DNA of 64,000 bases. Origin: Halanaerobium saccharolyticum (GTDB lineage Bacteria; Bacillota; Halanaerobiia; Halanaerobiales; Halanaerobiaceae). Numbering within the stretch: the first letter of the stretch is position 1; every line of letters starts with the position of its first letter. The translations under genes and the position numbers were made by a program. The notes under the pieces are model-generated. The model did no database searches, was not told the DNA's origin, and saw nothing but the letters and a program-made list of their open reading frames with translations. This document shows positions 36,821 to 46,468 of the stretch, piece after piece. The stretch covers positions 218,819-282,818 of the forward strand of contig NZ_QLME01000001.1 in assembly GCF_003259895.1 (NCBI RefSeq), given 5' to 3'.

Positions 36821-36833
36821 GGTACCGGGCACT
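36821..36833. repeat. GGTACCGGGCACT dispersed repeat, copy 3
   Basis: GGTACCGGGCACT, 5 bp upstream of the MFS start, where its ribosome-binding site should be. Confidence 0.5.
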
Positions 36834-37049
36834 TAGAAAATTATGTGAAACCCGTTAACTCCTTCCCAGAATTAATTTAAGGTTTTAATTAATTATCCTT
36901 ATATATATAATACTAGAGAATTGATTAAATACCTTTAATAAATGCCGAATAATTATAAATTAAATTAGTTATAGTCTAAAAATAAATTAAGGTCTTATTT
37001 TTTGAAGTTAAAATTTCTTTTAGTATCTTATAAAAAAATGCATAAAAAC

Positions 37050-37084
37050 ACCAGACATCTGCTGGAAAATAACAGATATCTGGT
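37050..37084 (-). terminator. Terminator of the GntP-type permease gene
   Basis: ACCAGACATCTG/CAGATATCTGGT, 12-bp stem with one mismatch, followed on the minus strand by a T run. Confidence 0.8.
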
Positions 37085-37103
37085 ATCTTTAATTAATTTA
37101 ATT

Positions 37104-38438
37104 CTAAATAAAAATCAGAGATAGAATTGCTACAAAAGTAATTGTTACAATTCCCTGAACTAAAGTCGCTGTCGTATAAGTCTTGTAGGCAGTATCAGTA
37201 TCCATATTAGAAAATTGACTTACAACCCAGAAATAACTATCATTAGCATGAGAAACTGTCATCGCTCCGGCACCAATCGACATAACAACAAGTGCTTTCG
37301 CTATAGATCCATCAAGCCCAAGTGAAGGAAGCATTGGAGCTAACAATGCTGAAGTTGTAATAATTGCAACAGTAGATGAACCCTGAGATGTTTTTAACGC
37401 AGCTGCAATTATAAATGGCAAAAAGATGCCCAGATTATATGTTGAAAGAACTTCACCTAAATAATCACCAATTGGAGTTGTTTTTAATATCTGACCAAAA
37501 GCTCCTCCTGCGCCAGTTATCATTATGATAGTAGCAGCATTTACCATACCTTTAGCTACCCAGCCATTTATATATTCTTTATCAAATGAAGGAAGCAGTC
37601 TAACAGCAATAAAAACACCTAATAATAAAGCAACTGTCGGATCCCCAATGAAAACTAAAAATGTGCGGATATTTCCAGTTCCAAAGATATTTGCAGGGAA
37701 TTCTGCAATCGACTTTAAGGTTATTAAAAGTATTGGTACTACAATTGGAGCAAAAGAATCAAATACTGATGGTAGATTAATATCTTTATCATCCGCCTCA
37801 ACCTCTATATCAGCGTCAACCCAGTATCTGGAAGCAAATTTTGTTGCCCAGAGATACCCGGCTAGTATTGCTGGAATCGCAACTACTACACCAAACATAA
37901 TGACCAGACCCAGATCTGCACCAAGATTACCGGCAGCTGCGATTGGTCCTGGAGTCGGCGGAACTAAAGTGTGGGTTGCATAAAGTCCAGTTGAAAGAGC
38001 AACAGCCATAGTTGACATTGATATTTTAGCTTTTTTAGCAAGTGACTTATTTAAAGATGAAAGAATTACAAAACCACTATCACAAAAAACAGGTATCGAA
38101 ATAATAGCACCAGTTATAGACATGGCTAAAGCTGACTTTGCTTCTCCAACCCAGCCAAGTACTGTATTAGCCATTGTTAAAGTACCTTTTGATTTTTCTA
38201 GGATTGTACCTATAATAGTTCCCGCAATAATAACAATTCCTATATAACTTAATATTCCACCAAAACCACTAGTCACAGTATTTACCACTTCAATTAACGG
38301 CATTCCAGAAAAAATACCAACACCAAACGAAGCCAACAGTAAAACTAAAAATGCATGTAAGTTAACTTTTGCTGTCATAAAAATTATGAATGCAATAGCA
38401 GCAGTTAAAATAACCAACAACATTGGACCCTGTACCAT
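37104..38438 (-). CDS. GntP-family gluconate/glycerate:H+ symporter
   Basis: 444 residues, about 12 predicted membrane segments. Family motifs: GTIIGTILEKSKG, FCDSGFVILSSLN, GLYATHTLVPPTPGPIAAAG, and AANLKTSQGS-type KTSQGSSTVAI. It imports sugar acids; next to a glycerate kinase, D-glycerate is the most likely substrate. RBS GGGGG before the ATG. Confidence 0.9.
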   Translation of the reverse strand: MVQGPMLLVILTAAIAFIIFMTAKVNLHAFLVLLLASFGVGIFSGMPLIEVVNTVTSGFGGILSYIGIVIIAGTIIGTILEKSKGTLTMANTVLGWVGEAKSALAMSITGAIISIPVFCDSGFVILSSLNKSLAKKAKISMSTMAVALSTGLYATHTLVPPTPGPIAAAGNLGADLGLVIMFGVVVAIPAILAGYLWATKFASRYWVDADIEVEADDKDINLPSVFDSFAPIVVPILLITLKSIAEFPANIFGTGNIRTFLVFIGDPTVALLLGVFIAVRLLPSFDKEYINGWVAKGMVNAATIIMITGAGGAFGQILKTTPIGDYLGEVLSTYNLGIFLPFIIAAALKTSQGSSTVAIITTSALLAPMLPSLGLDGSIAKALVVMSIGAGAMTVSHANDSYFWVVSQFSNMDTDTAYKTYTTATLVQGIVTITFVAILSLIFI

Positions 38439-38502
38439 TTTTATTATCCCCCTTTATTTTATATGATCAGGACGAATAATATTGTTTTTCTTAACCCCCT
38501 TT

Positions 38503-39630
38503 TTAAATTTGAATTGTCCTGATTATTTGTTCACTTAAATTAGCTAAAAGTTCTGGACTTCTATCTACAATCTCTTTTAATTCAGCCGGTCGATCTATAA
38601 TAGAAAAATAGGCATTAATACCACAATCCAAAACTTTTTCTACTCCCCTGCCTAAAGTTCCGGCAACTGCAATTACCGGTATATCTTTTTTAGCAGCACT
38701 GCGGGATACTCCAACCGGAGTTTTACCATAAATACTCTGACCATCAAGCATTCCTTCTCCTGTAATAACTAAATCAACATCTTTTAAGCGGCTTTCAAAA
38801 TCAATAATCTCCAGTACAATATCTACTCCAGCTTTTAGTTCTGCATTTAAAAAGGCTACCAGTCCTGCTCCCAGTCCCCCGGCTGCTCCTGCTCCGGGAA
38901 TCTTATTTGTATCTTTATCCAGTTCTTTGATAGCGATTTGATTGAAGTGCCGCAGATTCTGATCAAGTATTTCTACCATTTTTTTGTCTGCTCCTTTTTG
39001 AGGAGCATAAACATAAGCAGCACCATCTTCTCCATAAAGAGGATTATCTACATCACAGGCAGCTAAGATTTCTACATCTTTTAATCTGGAATCTAAACTA
39101 TTTAAATTCATTGCTTCTATCTGATCTAAACTGCCTCCACCAAAATCTATTTGATTTCCCTCAGCATCAAGAATTTCTGCTCCCAGGGCCTGGGCCATCC
39201 CCACCCCGGCATCATTAGTCGCACTGCCGCCAATTCCAATAATAATCTGCTCCACTCCCTGTTCCAGAGCCGAAGCTATCAGTTCTCCCGTACCATAGGT
39301 AGTTGTTTTTAGAGGGTTCTTTTTTTCTTCAGGCACTAAGGGCAGGCCGGAGGCAGCTGCCATTTCAATCACAGCCGTCTTTCCATCTCCCAGCAGTCCA
39401 TAAAATGCTTCAACTTGATTACCCAGAGGTCCGGTTACTTCTTTTTTTATAATTTCTCCATCTGTAGCATCAACTAAGGATTGCACTGTTCCTTCACCAC
39501 CATCAGCCATCGGCAGTAAGTCAACATCAATCTCCGAATCAGCTCTATGTATTCCATTTCCTATATTCTCTGCAGCTTCCATTGCAGTTAATGACCCTTT
39601 AAATGAGTCAGGAGCTACTAATATTTTCAA
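38503..39630 (-). CDS. Glycerate kinase (GarK/GlxK type)
   Basis: 375 residues of the GarK/GlxK/PF02595 family, which phosphorylates D-glycerate to 2-phosphoglycerate. KILVAPDSFKGSLTAMEAAE at the N-terminus, MADGGEGTVQSL, GIGGSATNDAGVGMAQALG and ITGEGMLDGQSIYGKTPVGV (split) are typical. The start is TTG with CAGGAGG 9 nt upstream. The kinase feeds lower glycolysis and fits between the GntP permease and the hydroxyacid dehydrogenase. Confidence 0.93.
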   Translation of the reverse strand: MKILVAPDSFKGSLTAMEAAENIGNGIHRADSEIDVDLLPMADGGEGTVQSLVDATDGEIIKKEVTGPLGNQVEAFYGLLGDGKTAVIEMAAASGLPLVPEEKKNPLKTTTYGTGELIASALEQGVEQIIIGIGGSATNDAGVGMAQALGAEILDAEGNQIDFGGGSLDQIEAMNLNSLDSRLKDVEILAACDVDNPLYGEDGAAYVYAPQKGADKKMVEILDQNLRHFNQIAIKELDKDTNKIPGAGAAGGLGAGLVAFLNAELKAGVDIVLEIIDFESRLKDVDLVITGEGMLDGQSIYGKTPVGVSRSAAKKDIPVIAVAGTLGRGVEKVLDCGINAYFSIIDRPAELKEIVDRSPELLANLSEQIIRTIQI

Positions 39631-39746
39631 AATTATCGCCTCCTGTTAATTTTCTAAATATTCTCTATTTTGATTATAGCAGATTCTCATCTGCATTTCC
39701 AATTTATTATACATTGTTTTTATATTTCTATTAAAAGTAATTATTA

Positions 39747-40718
39747 CTAATTAATTTGATTTATCACATTGCCGGCTAAATAACTGTTAAGATTATCAAC
39801 AACAGTCTCCATTAAGCGCTGTCTTGCTTCCCTTGACGCCCAGGCTATATGTGGGGTGACAATTGTTTTATCGGAATTTAAAAGCGGATTTGATGCTGCC
39901 GGGGGTTCGGTTGATAAAACATCAACAGCAGCAGTCTTAACCTTACCTGCCTCCAGAGCGGCTGCCAGATCCGGCTCCACAATTAAACCACCCCGGGCTG
40001 TATTGATGATAATTACCCCTTCCTTCATCTGGGCAATTGTTGCCTGATTGATCATTCCTTCGGTACTCTCAGTCAGGGGACAGTGGAGGCTGATTACCTC
40101 AGATCTTCGATAAAGATCCAGCAAATCAACAAATTCTATCTTTTCTGTTAAAATTTCTGGATCCTTAATTTTCTTTTCTGGACTGCGATCATAAACAATA
40201 ACCTTCATCCCAAAAGCTAGAGCCAGCTCTGCTGTCCGCTGACCAATGCTGCCAAAACCAACAATCCCCAGGCATTTATCCTGCAGCTCCATTAGAGGAT
40301 AATTCCAGAAACAGAAATCATCCGCCTCAGTCCAGCCTCCATTTTTAACTGCTCTATTATGTTCTCCCACATGGTGGGCGGTCTCTAACAGCAGGGCCAT
40401 CACAAACTGAGCCACCGTATTTGTGCCATAGGTGGGTACATTGGTGACCACTACTTCATTCTCAGCCGCTGCTTCAGTATCGATCACATTATAGCCGGTG
40501 GCCAGAACTCCTATATATTCCAATTCAGGCAGGGCTTCAATTGTTTCCCTGCTCAAAGGGGTCTTATTTGTCAAAAGTATTTCTGCTCCCCGGGCCCTCT
40601 CCAGAATCTTAGCTTCCGGAGTCCGCTCATATATTTCAACATCTCCCAAATCCTTTATGCCCTCCCAGCTTAAATCACCAGGGTTTAAAGCATAACCATC
40701 TAAGACAACTATTTTCAT
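39747..40718 (-). CDS. D-2-hydroxyacid dehydrogenase (hydroxypyruvate/glycerate type)
   Basis: 323 residues. NAD-binding motif LGIVGFGSIGQRTAE, catalytic Arg in NTARGGLI, Glu in LSTEPPAA and His in TPHIAWAS. Length and motifs fit HprA-like enzymes interconverting hydroxypyruvate and D-glycerate. RBS GGAGG. Same strand as the glycerate kinase 116 bp away, and after the terminator of the ycj-like operon. Confidence 0.88.
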   Translation of the reverse strand: MKIVVLDGYALNPGDLSWEGIKDLGDVEIYERTPEAKILERARGAEILLTNKTPLSRETIEALPELEYIGVLATGYNVIDTEAAAENEVVVTNVPTYGTNTVAQFVMALLLETAHHVGEHNRAVKNGGWTEADDFCFWNYPLMELQDKCLGIVGFGSIGQRTAELALAFGMKVIVYDRSPEKKIKDPEILTEKIEFVDLLDLYRRSEVISLHCPLTESTEGMINQATIAQMKEGVIIINTARGGLIVEPDLAAALEAGKVKTAAVDVLSTEPPAASNPLLNSDKTIVTPHIAWASREARQRLMETVVDNLNSYLAGNVINQIN

Positions 40719-40776
40719 TTTTTATAACCTCCTGCTGTAATATCTGTAGTCTAAATCTCATTTTTTTTATAATAAA

Positions 40777-40823
40777 AAGCTTCTATTCCTCACCATTAAT
40801 TAAATGATAACAAATAGAAGCTT
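40777..40823 (-). terminator. Terminator of the ycj-like operon
   Basis: AAGCTTCTATT/AATAGAAGCTT, 11-bp perfect stem with a T-rich tail on the minus strand, directly after the GH36 gene. Confidence 0.8.
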
Positions 40824-40838
40824 AACTTTCTACAAAAA

Positions 40839-42596
40839 TTATTTAAAAATAAGGCAGGAAGAAGGTGGGACTTCAATTTTGTGAAGTCCTTTTTCCAGAT
40901 TGATTTTTTTATTTTCCACCAGCTGACCCTGTGAATTATAAATTTTAAGATTTTTATCCTTAAATTTTGTTTCTAAATCCAGCACCAGCTCCTCATTTAG
41001 AGTAGCATTAACCAGAATTAACTCTGGCGGCAGATTTTTTCCTGGCTGAACCAGCATTTTATCGTAAACAGCTATTATTTTCTGCTCTTCATTTTCACTG
41101 CTGATCAGAGGATAAAGATGGCCGGGAGAAAAAGCTTTCAGTTTTCCCTCCAGCAGCAATTCCTTATATTCTTTCCAGAAACCGAGCCAGAAATCAGCTA
41201 CTGCCAGATGTTCTTCACTTAAATCACTTAACTTCATCGAAAACTGAGGTACAGCAAATATAACATTAAGCAGCTGTAGGGCTGCACTTTCTGGACTATC
41301 TTCCGAACTCCACATCAGCATATCCGAATGAACAGCCGTCTCTCCGGCCAGCAATCTTAAATCAATTGTTCCAACTCTATTGGTCACCGCGTCCCCCGGA
41401 CAGTCATTGACCCTAAAGATATTACCATATTTGCGCATATATGGTCCAATATATTCCTGTCTGAATTCAATCATTATTTCTGGATTGAGCTGCTGCAGCT
41501 CTTTTCTAATCTCCAGCATTAACTTATCCACTGCCTGATCCAGAGATTCAAAATCCATCCCTGGATCCACTTTTAAGTTACTTTCTGTTTCCTGAGCAAA
41601 CTGATCAATAAAATCTAGTTTAAGTCCATCAAGTTCCCATTCTTCAACAGCCGTCTTATAGGTTTCAATTAAATAATTTCTAACCTCAGGATACCTGGGA
41701 TCAAGAACTCCTGCTCCTCTGGACTCTGCATAAAAAAGCAGTTTGTCTTTAAACTGGGTCCAAACTTTAGAATGAACTCCCACAAAGGGGACACTGTACC
41801 AGAGCAAATATTTGAGTCCCAGTTTATGTATTCTCTCAACATGTTTTTTCATGTCCGGGATTCTTGATTCTGCAGCCTCCCAGTCACCACAGAAAGCATA
41901 ACCACGGTTATTATCGACTGTCTGCCAGCCGTCATCGACAATTACTGCCTCACAGCCCAATTTTTTTGCCTTTTTGGCCTCTTTTTCAATTTCAGCTGCT
42001 TTTAAATTCTGATGAAAACTGTACCAGCTGGAATACATTGGTTCTTTAGCAGCTGCCGGGACTGAAGCCGGCTGATAACCTTTTCGGCTCTGATACCAGG
42101 CCGAAATATCTTTTATTGCTTGATAATAAGGGATTTCTCTGGTGTCAACTCTAAGCACTGCCTGATAATGACTGCGTTTTTTAGATGGCTGGGTAAAAAG
42201 AATTATCCTGCAGTTTAAACGTCCACTTTCTTCGTTTACTCCCATCTTAAATCTTACAGTCTCCATTGCTTCAGAATAAGCAAGGCTTAAGCGATTTTGA
42301 TCTTTCTGACTTAAAAATGTAATTACCGGGGCCAGCGAAGCCGCCTTCGCGGCAAATCCATCCTCCCAGTCAGCCGCAATCGATTTATCCCGTCCGGCCC
42401 CTGGATGCCAGACAGACTGAATATCGACAAAAGGATAGAAAAAAGAAAGAGTAACTTCTGGAAAATCAATTTTTTCCTCAGCCTCAATTGAGATTTTAAA
42501 ATAATCAATCTGCTCTTTTTTAGAATGTTCGACTCCAAAATCCAGCTCTTCACTCTCAGATTCAATTTTTAAGATTTCCGGACTCAGCTTAAACAT
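40839..42596 (-). CDS. GH36-type alpha-galactosidase (clan GH-D)
   Basis: 585 residues, cytoplasmic (no signal peptide). (beta/alpha)8 motifs VDDGWQTVDNNRGY, GLKYLLWYSVPF, nucleophile Asp in DGLKLDFID, and acid/base Asp in FRVNDCPGDAV. Releases alpha-galactose, or another alpha-hexose, from an imported glycoside. Its start overlaps the preceding dehydrogenase by 8 bp. It ends the operon. In E. coli ycj the glycoside-cleaving gene in this context is a kojibiose phosphorylase, so substrate transfer between the systems is not safe. Confidence 0.85.
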   Translation of the reverse strand: MFKLSPEILKIESESEELDFGVEHSKKEQIDYFKISIEAEEKIDFPEVTLSFFYPFVDIQSVWHPGAGRDKSIAADWEDGFAAKAASLAPVITFLSQKDQNRLSLAYSEAMETVRFKMGVNEESGRLNCRIILFTQPSKKRSHYQAVLRVDTREIPYYQAIKDISAWYQSRKGYQPASVPAAAKEPMYSSWYSFHQNLKAAEIEKEAKKAKKLGCEAVIVDDGWQTVDNNRGYAFCGDWEAAESRIPDMKKHVERIHKLGLKYLLWYSVPFVGVHSKVWTQFKDKLLFYAESRGAGVLDPRYPEVRNYLIETYKTAVEEWELDGLKLDFIDQFAQETESNLKVDPGMDFESLDQAVDKLMLEIRKELQQLNPEIMIEFRQEYIGPYMRKYGNIFRVNDCPGDAVTNRVGTIDLRLLAGETAVHSDMLMWSSEDSPESAALQLLNVIFAVPQFSMKLSDLSEEHLAVADFWLGFWKEYKELLLEGKLKAFSPGHLYPLISSENEEQKIIAVYDKMLVQPGKNLPPELILVNATLNEELVLDLETKFKDKNLKIYNSQGQLVENKKINLEKGLHKIEVPPSSCLIFK

Positions 42597-43584
42597 TTTG
42601 CTCAGCCCGCTTTTTATTATTTTCTTTTATTTCGCTGATCAGTTTGATTGCCTTTAAGCCTTCACTGATCGGTACCCGGGCCTCTCTATTTTCTTTTACA
42701 GCCTCGATAAAATCCCTGTTCTCTAAATAGTAAAGGTCCTGATCGGCCTCAAAAACTTCTGTTTCAACTTCCTCCTGCTGATTATATTTAAATACAGCTT
42801 TTTCTATGTTTTCAAATTCAACAGTTACGTTTTCACAGATTACTGTCAGAGCTTTCTTCCAGCTGCCGGGTACAGCACAATTGGAACCGGCTATACTGCC
42901 CATCGCTCCTGATTTAAACTGAATTAAAGAAAGACTGTTATCTTCAATTGTATATCCTTCAACCTCCTGATGACATAGATTAGCAAGCATTCCCTCTGCA
43001 CTCTGATAATCACCAAACAAATGCAGAGCCAGATCATAAAGGTGGATCACCTGTTCGTAGATCTGGCCTCCAGATTTTTCGAGCTGACTCCACCAGCTGG
43101 AATGAAGGGAATTGCAGAAATAATAACCTTGCAGCAGTGCTGTTCGACCCGCCTGACCACTATCTATTAATTTTTTCAGTTTCTGAATTCCTTCAGCAAA
43201 ACGATAGTGGTAGCCGACCTGAGAAATAACACCTGCTTCCTGCACAGCTTTTAGCATCTCTTCTGCTTTTTTCTCGTTAATTGCTATTGGTTTTTCAATA
43301 AAAATATGTATTCCTTTTCGGGCCGCTTTTTCCAGCTCTCCCTGGTGGGCAGCCGGAGGTAAGCAGATATAGAGCAGGTCTAAATCTTTTTCTGCCAGCA
43401 TCCGGTCAAAATCAGAATAGGCATCCGCTTTTTTAAACTGCAGTCTTTTTATCAAATCAGCTGCTGAGCTTTTGTGGCGGGAAGTGACTGCTGTGATTTC
43501 AACATCGGCGATTTCCCGCAAAATCCCAGCATGAATCCGGGCCATTTCTCCTGCACCTAAAAATCCAACATTTAATTTCTGCAT
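42589..43584 (-). CDS. Gfo/Idh/MocA-family dehydrogenase (YcjS-like)
   Basis: 331 residues from the ATG at 43584 (12 nt after GGAGG; the TTG at 43596 abuts the SD). GFLGAGEMARIHAG is the Rossmann motif, FIEKPIAI the catalytic-Lys motif, and GGQIYEQVIHLYDLALHLFG the C-terminal domain. In E. coli YcjS oxidises C3 of glucosides and works with the zinc dehydrogenase YcjQ; the neighbouring gene here is YcjQ-like, so the pair may do similar keto-sugar chemistry. A YcjR-type epimerase is not present. Confidence 0.85.
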   Translation of the reverse strand: MQKLNVGFLGAGEMARIHAGILREIADVEITAVTSRHKSSAADLIKRLQFKKADAYSDFDRMLAEKDLDLLYICLPPAAHQGELEKAARKGIHIFIEKPIAINEKKAEEMLKAVQEAGVISQVGYHYRFAEGIQKLKKLIDSGQAGRTALLQGYYFCNSLHSSWWSQLEKSGGQIYEQVIHLYDLALHLFGDYQSAEGMLANLCHQEVEGYTIEDNSLSLIQFKSGAMGSIAGSNCAVPGSWKKALTVICENVTVEFENIEKAVFKYNQQEEVETEVFEADQDLYYLENRDFIEAVKENREARVPISEGLKAIKLISEIKENNKKRAEQNV

Positions 43585-43605
43585 AATAGTTTTCAACCTC
43601 CCAGT

Positions 43606-44646
43606 TTAATCAAATTTAAGTACTGTCTGCAGAGCGTCTTTTGGCTTTTGATCCAGCTTTTTAAATAATTTTTCTGCATCTTTAAAACCTTCTATCTGGG
43701 TGATCAGCCCCTTTAAATCAATCTTCTTAGACTGCTGCAGCTCCATTATTGTCTGATTTAACCGCAGTCGATCCCAGCGGTAGCTCAATTCCGGTCTGAC
43801 TCCTGAAATCTGAGAACAGATCAGCTGAATCCGATTATGATGAAATTCTTCGCCTAAATTTAATCCCTGAGAGCTGCCCGCAAAAAATCCAGAAGCAATT
43901 GTTTTTCCGGAATAGGCGGTAGCTTTTATTGCCTGATGGAGTGCTTTTAGAGAACCGGAAATTTCAATACTAACATCTGCCCCTCTACCTGCTGTCAGTT
44001 TTTTAATTTCTTTGGCCGCCTCAACTTCAGCCGGATTGAGAACAATATCTGCTCCCATTTTTTTTGCTGTCTTAAGCCGCTCTGGATTTAAATCAAGAGC
44101 TATAACCCGGGCTCCATTTAATTTAGCCAGCTGAGTCACAATCTGTCCCGGTACTCCCTGACCAAAGACTGCTGCTGTTTCTCCAACATGAATATCTGCA
44201 TCTAAAATTGCATTTAAACCAATTGAACCGATATGTGAAAAGATTCCATAAATTGGATCAGCGGTTTCAGGCAGCCGGTGATCAGCAGCAAAGTCTTCTG
44301 CCAGAACAGCTGTTGTTCGGTGGCCCCAGGTTCCGTAGACTGTCTCTCCGATTTCAACTCTATCTACCTCAGAGCCCACTTCTATAACTTCTCCAACTTC
44401 TTCATAACCCCAGTTTGTAATTGGATAGCTGCTCATTTCATTTTCTTTTTCTTCAAAAATTCTTAAGTCTGAATTCCAGCTTTTATTCAGATGGGGGTTA
44501 AAACCTCTATATGAAGTTAACTCTGTCCCGGCACTGATACCAGAATAAAGAGTTTTAACCCTCACTTCTTTTGCATTTAAATCTTCATCTTTATAATCTT
44601 TAAATTCAATTTTTCCTGGTTCAATTAGCGCTAATACTTTGCCCAT
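43606..44646 (-). CDS. Zinc-binding MDR dehydrogenase (YcjQ-like)
   Basis: 346 residues of the medium-chain dehydrogenase family. SGISAGTELTSYRGFNPHLN and the GVRPELSYRWDRLRL region resemble YcjQ, and AVFGQGVPGQIVTQLAKLNG is the NAD-binding loop. In E. coli the YcjQ enzyme interconverts gulosides and 3-keto sugars. The structural four-cysteine zinc lobe is absent, as expected in this subgroup. RBS GGAGG. Co-transcribed with the phosphorylase (7 bp) and the Gfo/Idh/MocA gene. Confidence 0.82.
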   Translation of the reverse strand: MGKVLALIEPGKIEFKDYKDEDLNAKEVRVKTLYSGISAGTELTSYRGFNPHLNKSWNSDLRIFEEKENEMSSYPITNWGYEEVGEVIEVGSEVDRVEIGETVYGTWGHRTTAVLAEDFAADHRLPETADPIYGIFSHIGSIGLNAILDADIHVGETAAVFGQGVPGQIVTQLAKLNGARVIALDLNPERLKTAKKMGADIVLNPAEVEAAKEIKKLTAGRGADVSIEISGSLKALHQAIKATAYSGKTIASGFFAGSSQGLNLGEEFHHNRIQLICSQISGVRPELSYRWDRLRLNQTIMELQQSKKIDLKGLITQIEGFKDAEKLFKKLDQKPKDALQTVLKFD

Positions 44647-44652
44647 AATCTA

Positions 44653-46410
44653 TTACCTCCTGGCTTTTAACCATCTATTTTGGTATGGTTTTAGTTTTAC
44701 CTTTAAACTATTATTTTCAATTTTGTAATCCTCTTCTGTAATTATATCTCTTAAAACACTTCCATTTCCAGCTTTTATTAAATCTGTTTTAATTTCTAAT
44801 TGAATAGGTCTATCCGAAACATTGATCAAAGCTGTAATTTTTTGATCTCCTTCTCCCCGCTGGACTGCAAACACTCTCCGCTCGAGTTCTAATATGTTCT
44901 GAGGACTCTCAGGCGCAAAAGCCTCATTTTCCTTTCTCAGTTTTAATAATTGTCTGTAGCTGTTAAAGACCTGCTCTCTAAATGAACCCTGCTCTTTTAA
45001 CTCACTTAAAAGCCTGTCTCGATCCAATTTCTCTCTGTTGATTCTTCTGTTTTCCCCACTTTCTTCTACACCCTGCTGATAATTTTCGGATCCCAACAAC
45101 GAATGAAGATAGATACCGGGTACTCCCTGCAGGGCCAGCATAATTGCCTGAGAGGCCATAAACTGTTTAACCTGTAATTCAATTTCATTTTCTTGATCTC
45201 TAACTGCATCTACATAGCTGACATTTATTTCATAAGGGCTTTTTGAACCATCAGAATTAGTTTTATAGGAGACCAATCCTCCTTTTGCTTTAACTTTTTT
45301 AACTACATCTTCAATCTGATTTTCATTTAAAATTCCTTCTACAGGCCTCAACCCAACACCATCATGAGAGGCTAAGAAATTGAAATAATAATTACCTGCT
45401 TCCAGCTCCTCTAAAGAAGCAGCCCACTCAGTCAGTTTGGAGGCATCCTCCTCTAAAAAGCTGTATAATACAAGGGGTGGCAGGGTAAAGTTATAGACCA
45501 TATCTGCCTCATCTACTCCCTCACCAAAATAGCTGATGTTTTCCTCATGTGGCACATTGGTTTCTGTTAGAATTAAGGTTTCTGGAGCCACCAGCTTGAA
45601 AATTTCTTTAAAAAGCTGGATCACCTTATGAGTTTCCGGCAGATGAATACAGCTGGTGCCAATTTCCTTCCAGAGATAAGCAATAGCATCCAGGCGAATT
45701 ATTTCTGCTCCCTGAGCTGCATAGAAGAGAAGGACATCTATAATCTCGAGCAGAACTTCAGTTTCTTTAAAATTCAAATCAATCTGATCTGGACTAAAGG
45801 TTGTCCAGACATGTTTTTTGCCGGCTGCAGTCTCAACTTCAGTCAGCAGCGGTTTGGCCCGGGGTCTTGTCACCTCAGAATAATCTTTTTCTGGATCTGC
45901 CTCAATAAAATAATTGGCGTATTTCCCTTCCTGTTTTTTGTATTTCTCAAACCATTTACTCTCTGCAGAAATATGGTTGACTACTGCATCAAACATTAAG
46001 GAAAAATTGGCTCTGAGAGCCTCTATATCTGACCAGTCACCAAAATCAGGATTAACCTCCTTATAATCAATCACTGCAAAACCATCATCCGAAGAATACG
46101 GAAAAAAGGGCAGAAGATGAATGGTGCTGATACTTTCTTCTAAATGGTTTTTAAAAAATTCATTTAAAGTCTGAAGTGGTGGATCTCCCTCACTTTGGAT
46201 ATGATCTCCATAACAGATTACTACACTATCTTTTTCGCTTAATCTGGCTGAATCTTGATCTCGCTTTCTCAGCTCCGGATGCTCTGCTGCAAATTCCAGA
46301 ATAAAATCTTCCAGCACAGGATAAAATGCTGCTGTTTTTTCTTTTCCGTAGATGAAATTTAACTTTTCTTTTATTTTTTCTTGGGCTGAATATGGAATTT
46401 TAAAATCCAT
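44653..46410 (-). CDS. GH13_18 sugar phosphorylase (sucrose/glucosylglycerate phosphorylase-like)
   Basis: 585 residues from the ATG at 46410 (8 nt after GGAG). Cleaves an alpha-glucoside with phosphate to alpha-glucose-1-phosphate. Nucleophile Asp in IIRLDAIAYLWKE, acid/base Glu in LILTETNVPH, transition-state Asp in FLASHDGVGLRP. The opening VICYGDHIQSEGDPPLQTL is unlike the YADS loop of classic sucrose phosphorylase and more like the YcjM/glucosylglycerate group. Glycerate kinase and permease genes nearby support glucosylglycerate; this is an inference. Confidence 0.85.
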   Translation of the reverse strand: MDFKIPYSAQEKIKEKLNFIYGKEKTAAFYPVLEDFILEFAAEHPELRKRDQDSARLSEKDSVVICYGDHIQSEGDPPLQTLNEFFKNHLEESISTIHLLPFFPYSSDDGFAVIDYKEVNPDFGDWSDIEALRANFSLMFDAVVNHISAESKWFEKYKKQEGKYANYFIEADPEKDYSEVTRPRAKPLLTEVETAAGKKHVWTTFSPDQIDLNFKETEVLLEIIDVLLFYAAQGAEIIRLDAIAYLWKEIGTSCIHLPETHKVIQLFKEIFKLVAPETLILTETNVPHEENISYFGEGVDEADMVYNFTLPPLVLYSFLEEDASKLTEWAASLEELEAGNYYFNFLASHDGVGLRPVEGILNENQIEDVVKKVKAKGGLVSYKTNSDGSKSPYEINVSYVDAVRDQENEIELQVKQFMASQAIMLALQGVPGIYLHSLLGSENYQQGVEESGENRRINREKLDRDRLLSELKEQGSFREQVFNSYRQLLKLRKENEAFAPESPQNILELERRVFAVQRGEGDQKITALINVSDRPIQLEIKTDLIKAGNGSVLRDIITEEDYKIENNSLKVKLKPYQNRWLKARR

Positions 46411-46468
46411 AAATATCACTCCAGTTATTTTTTATTCTTATTTTCTGATACTCAAACAAATTCTGATA

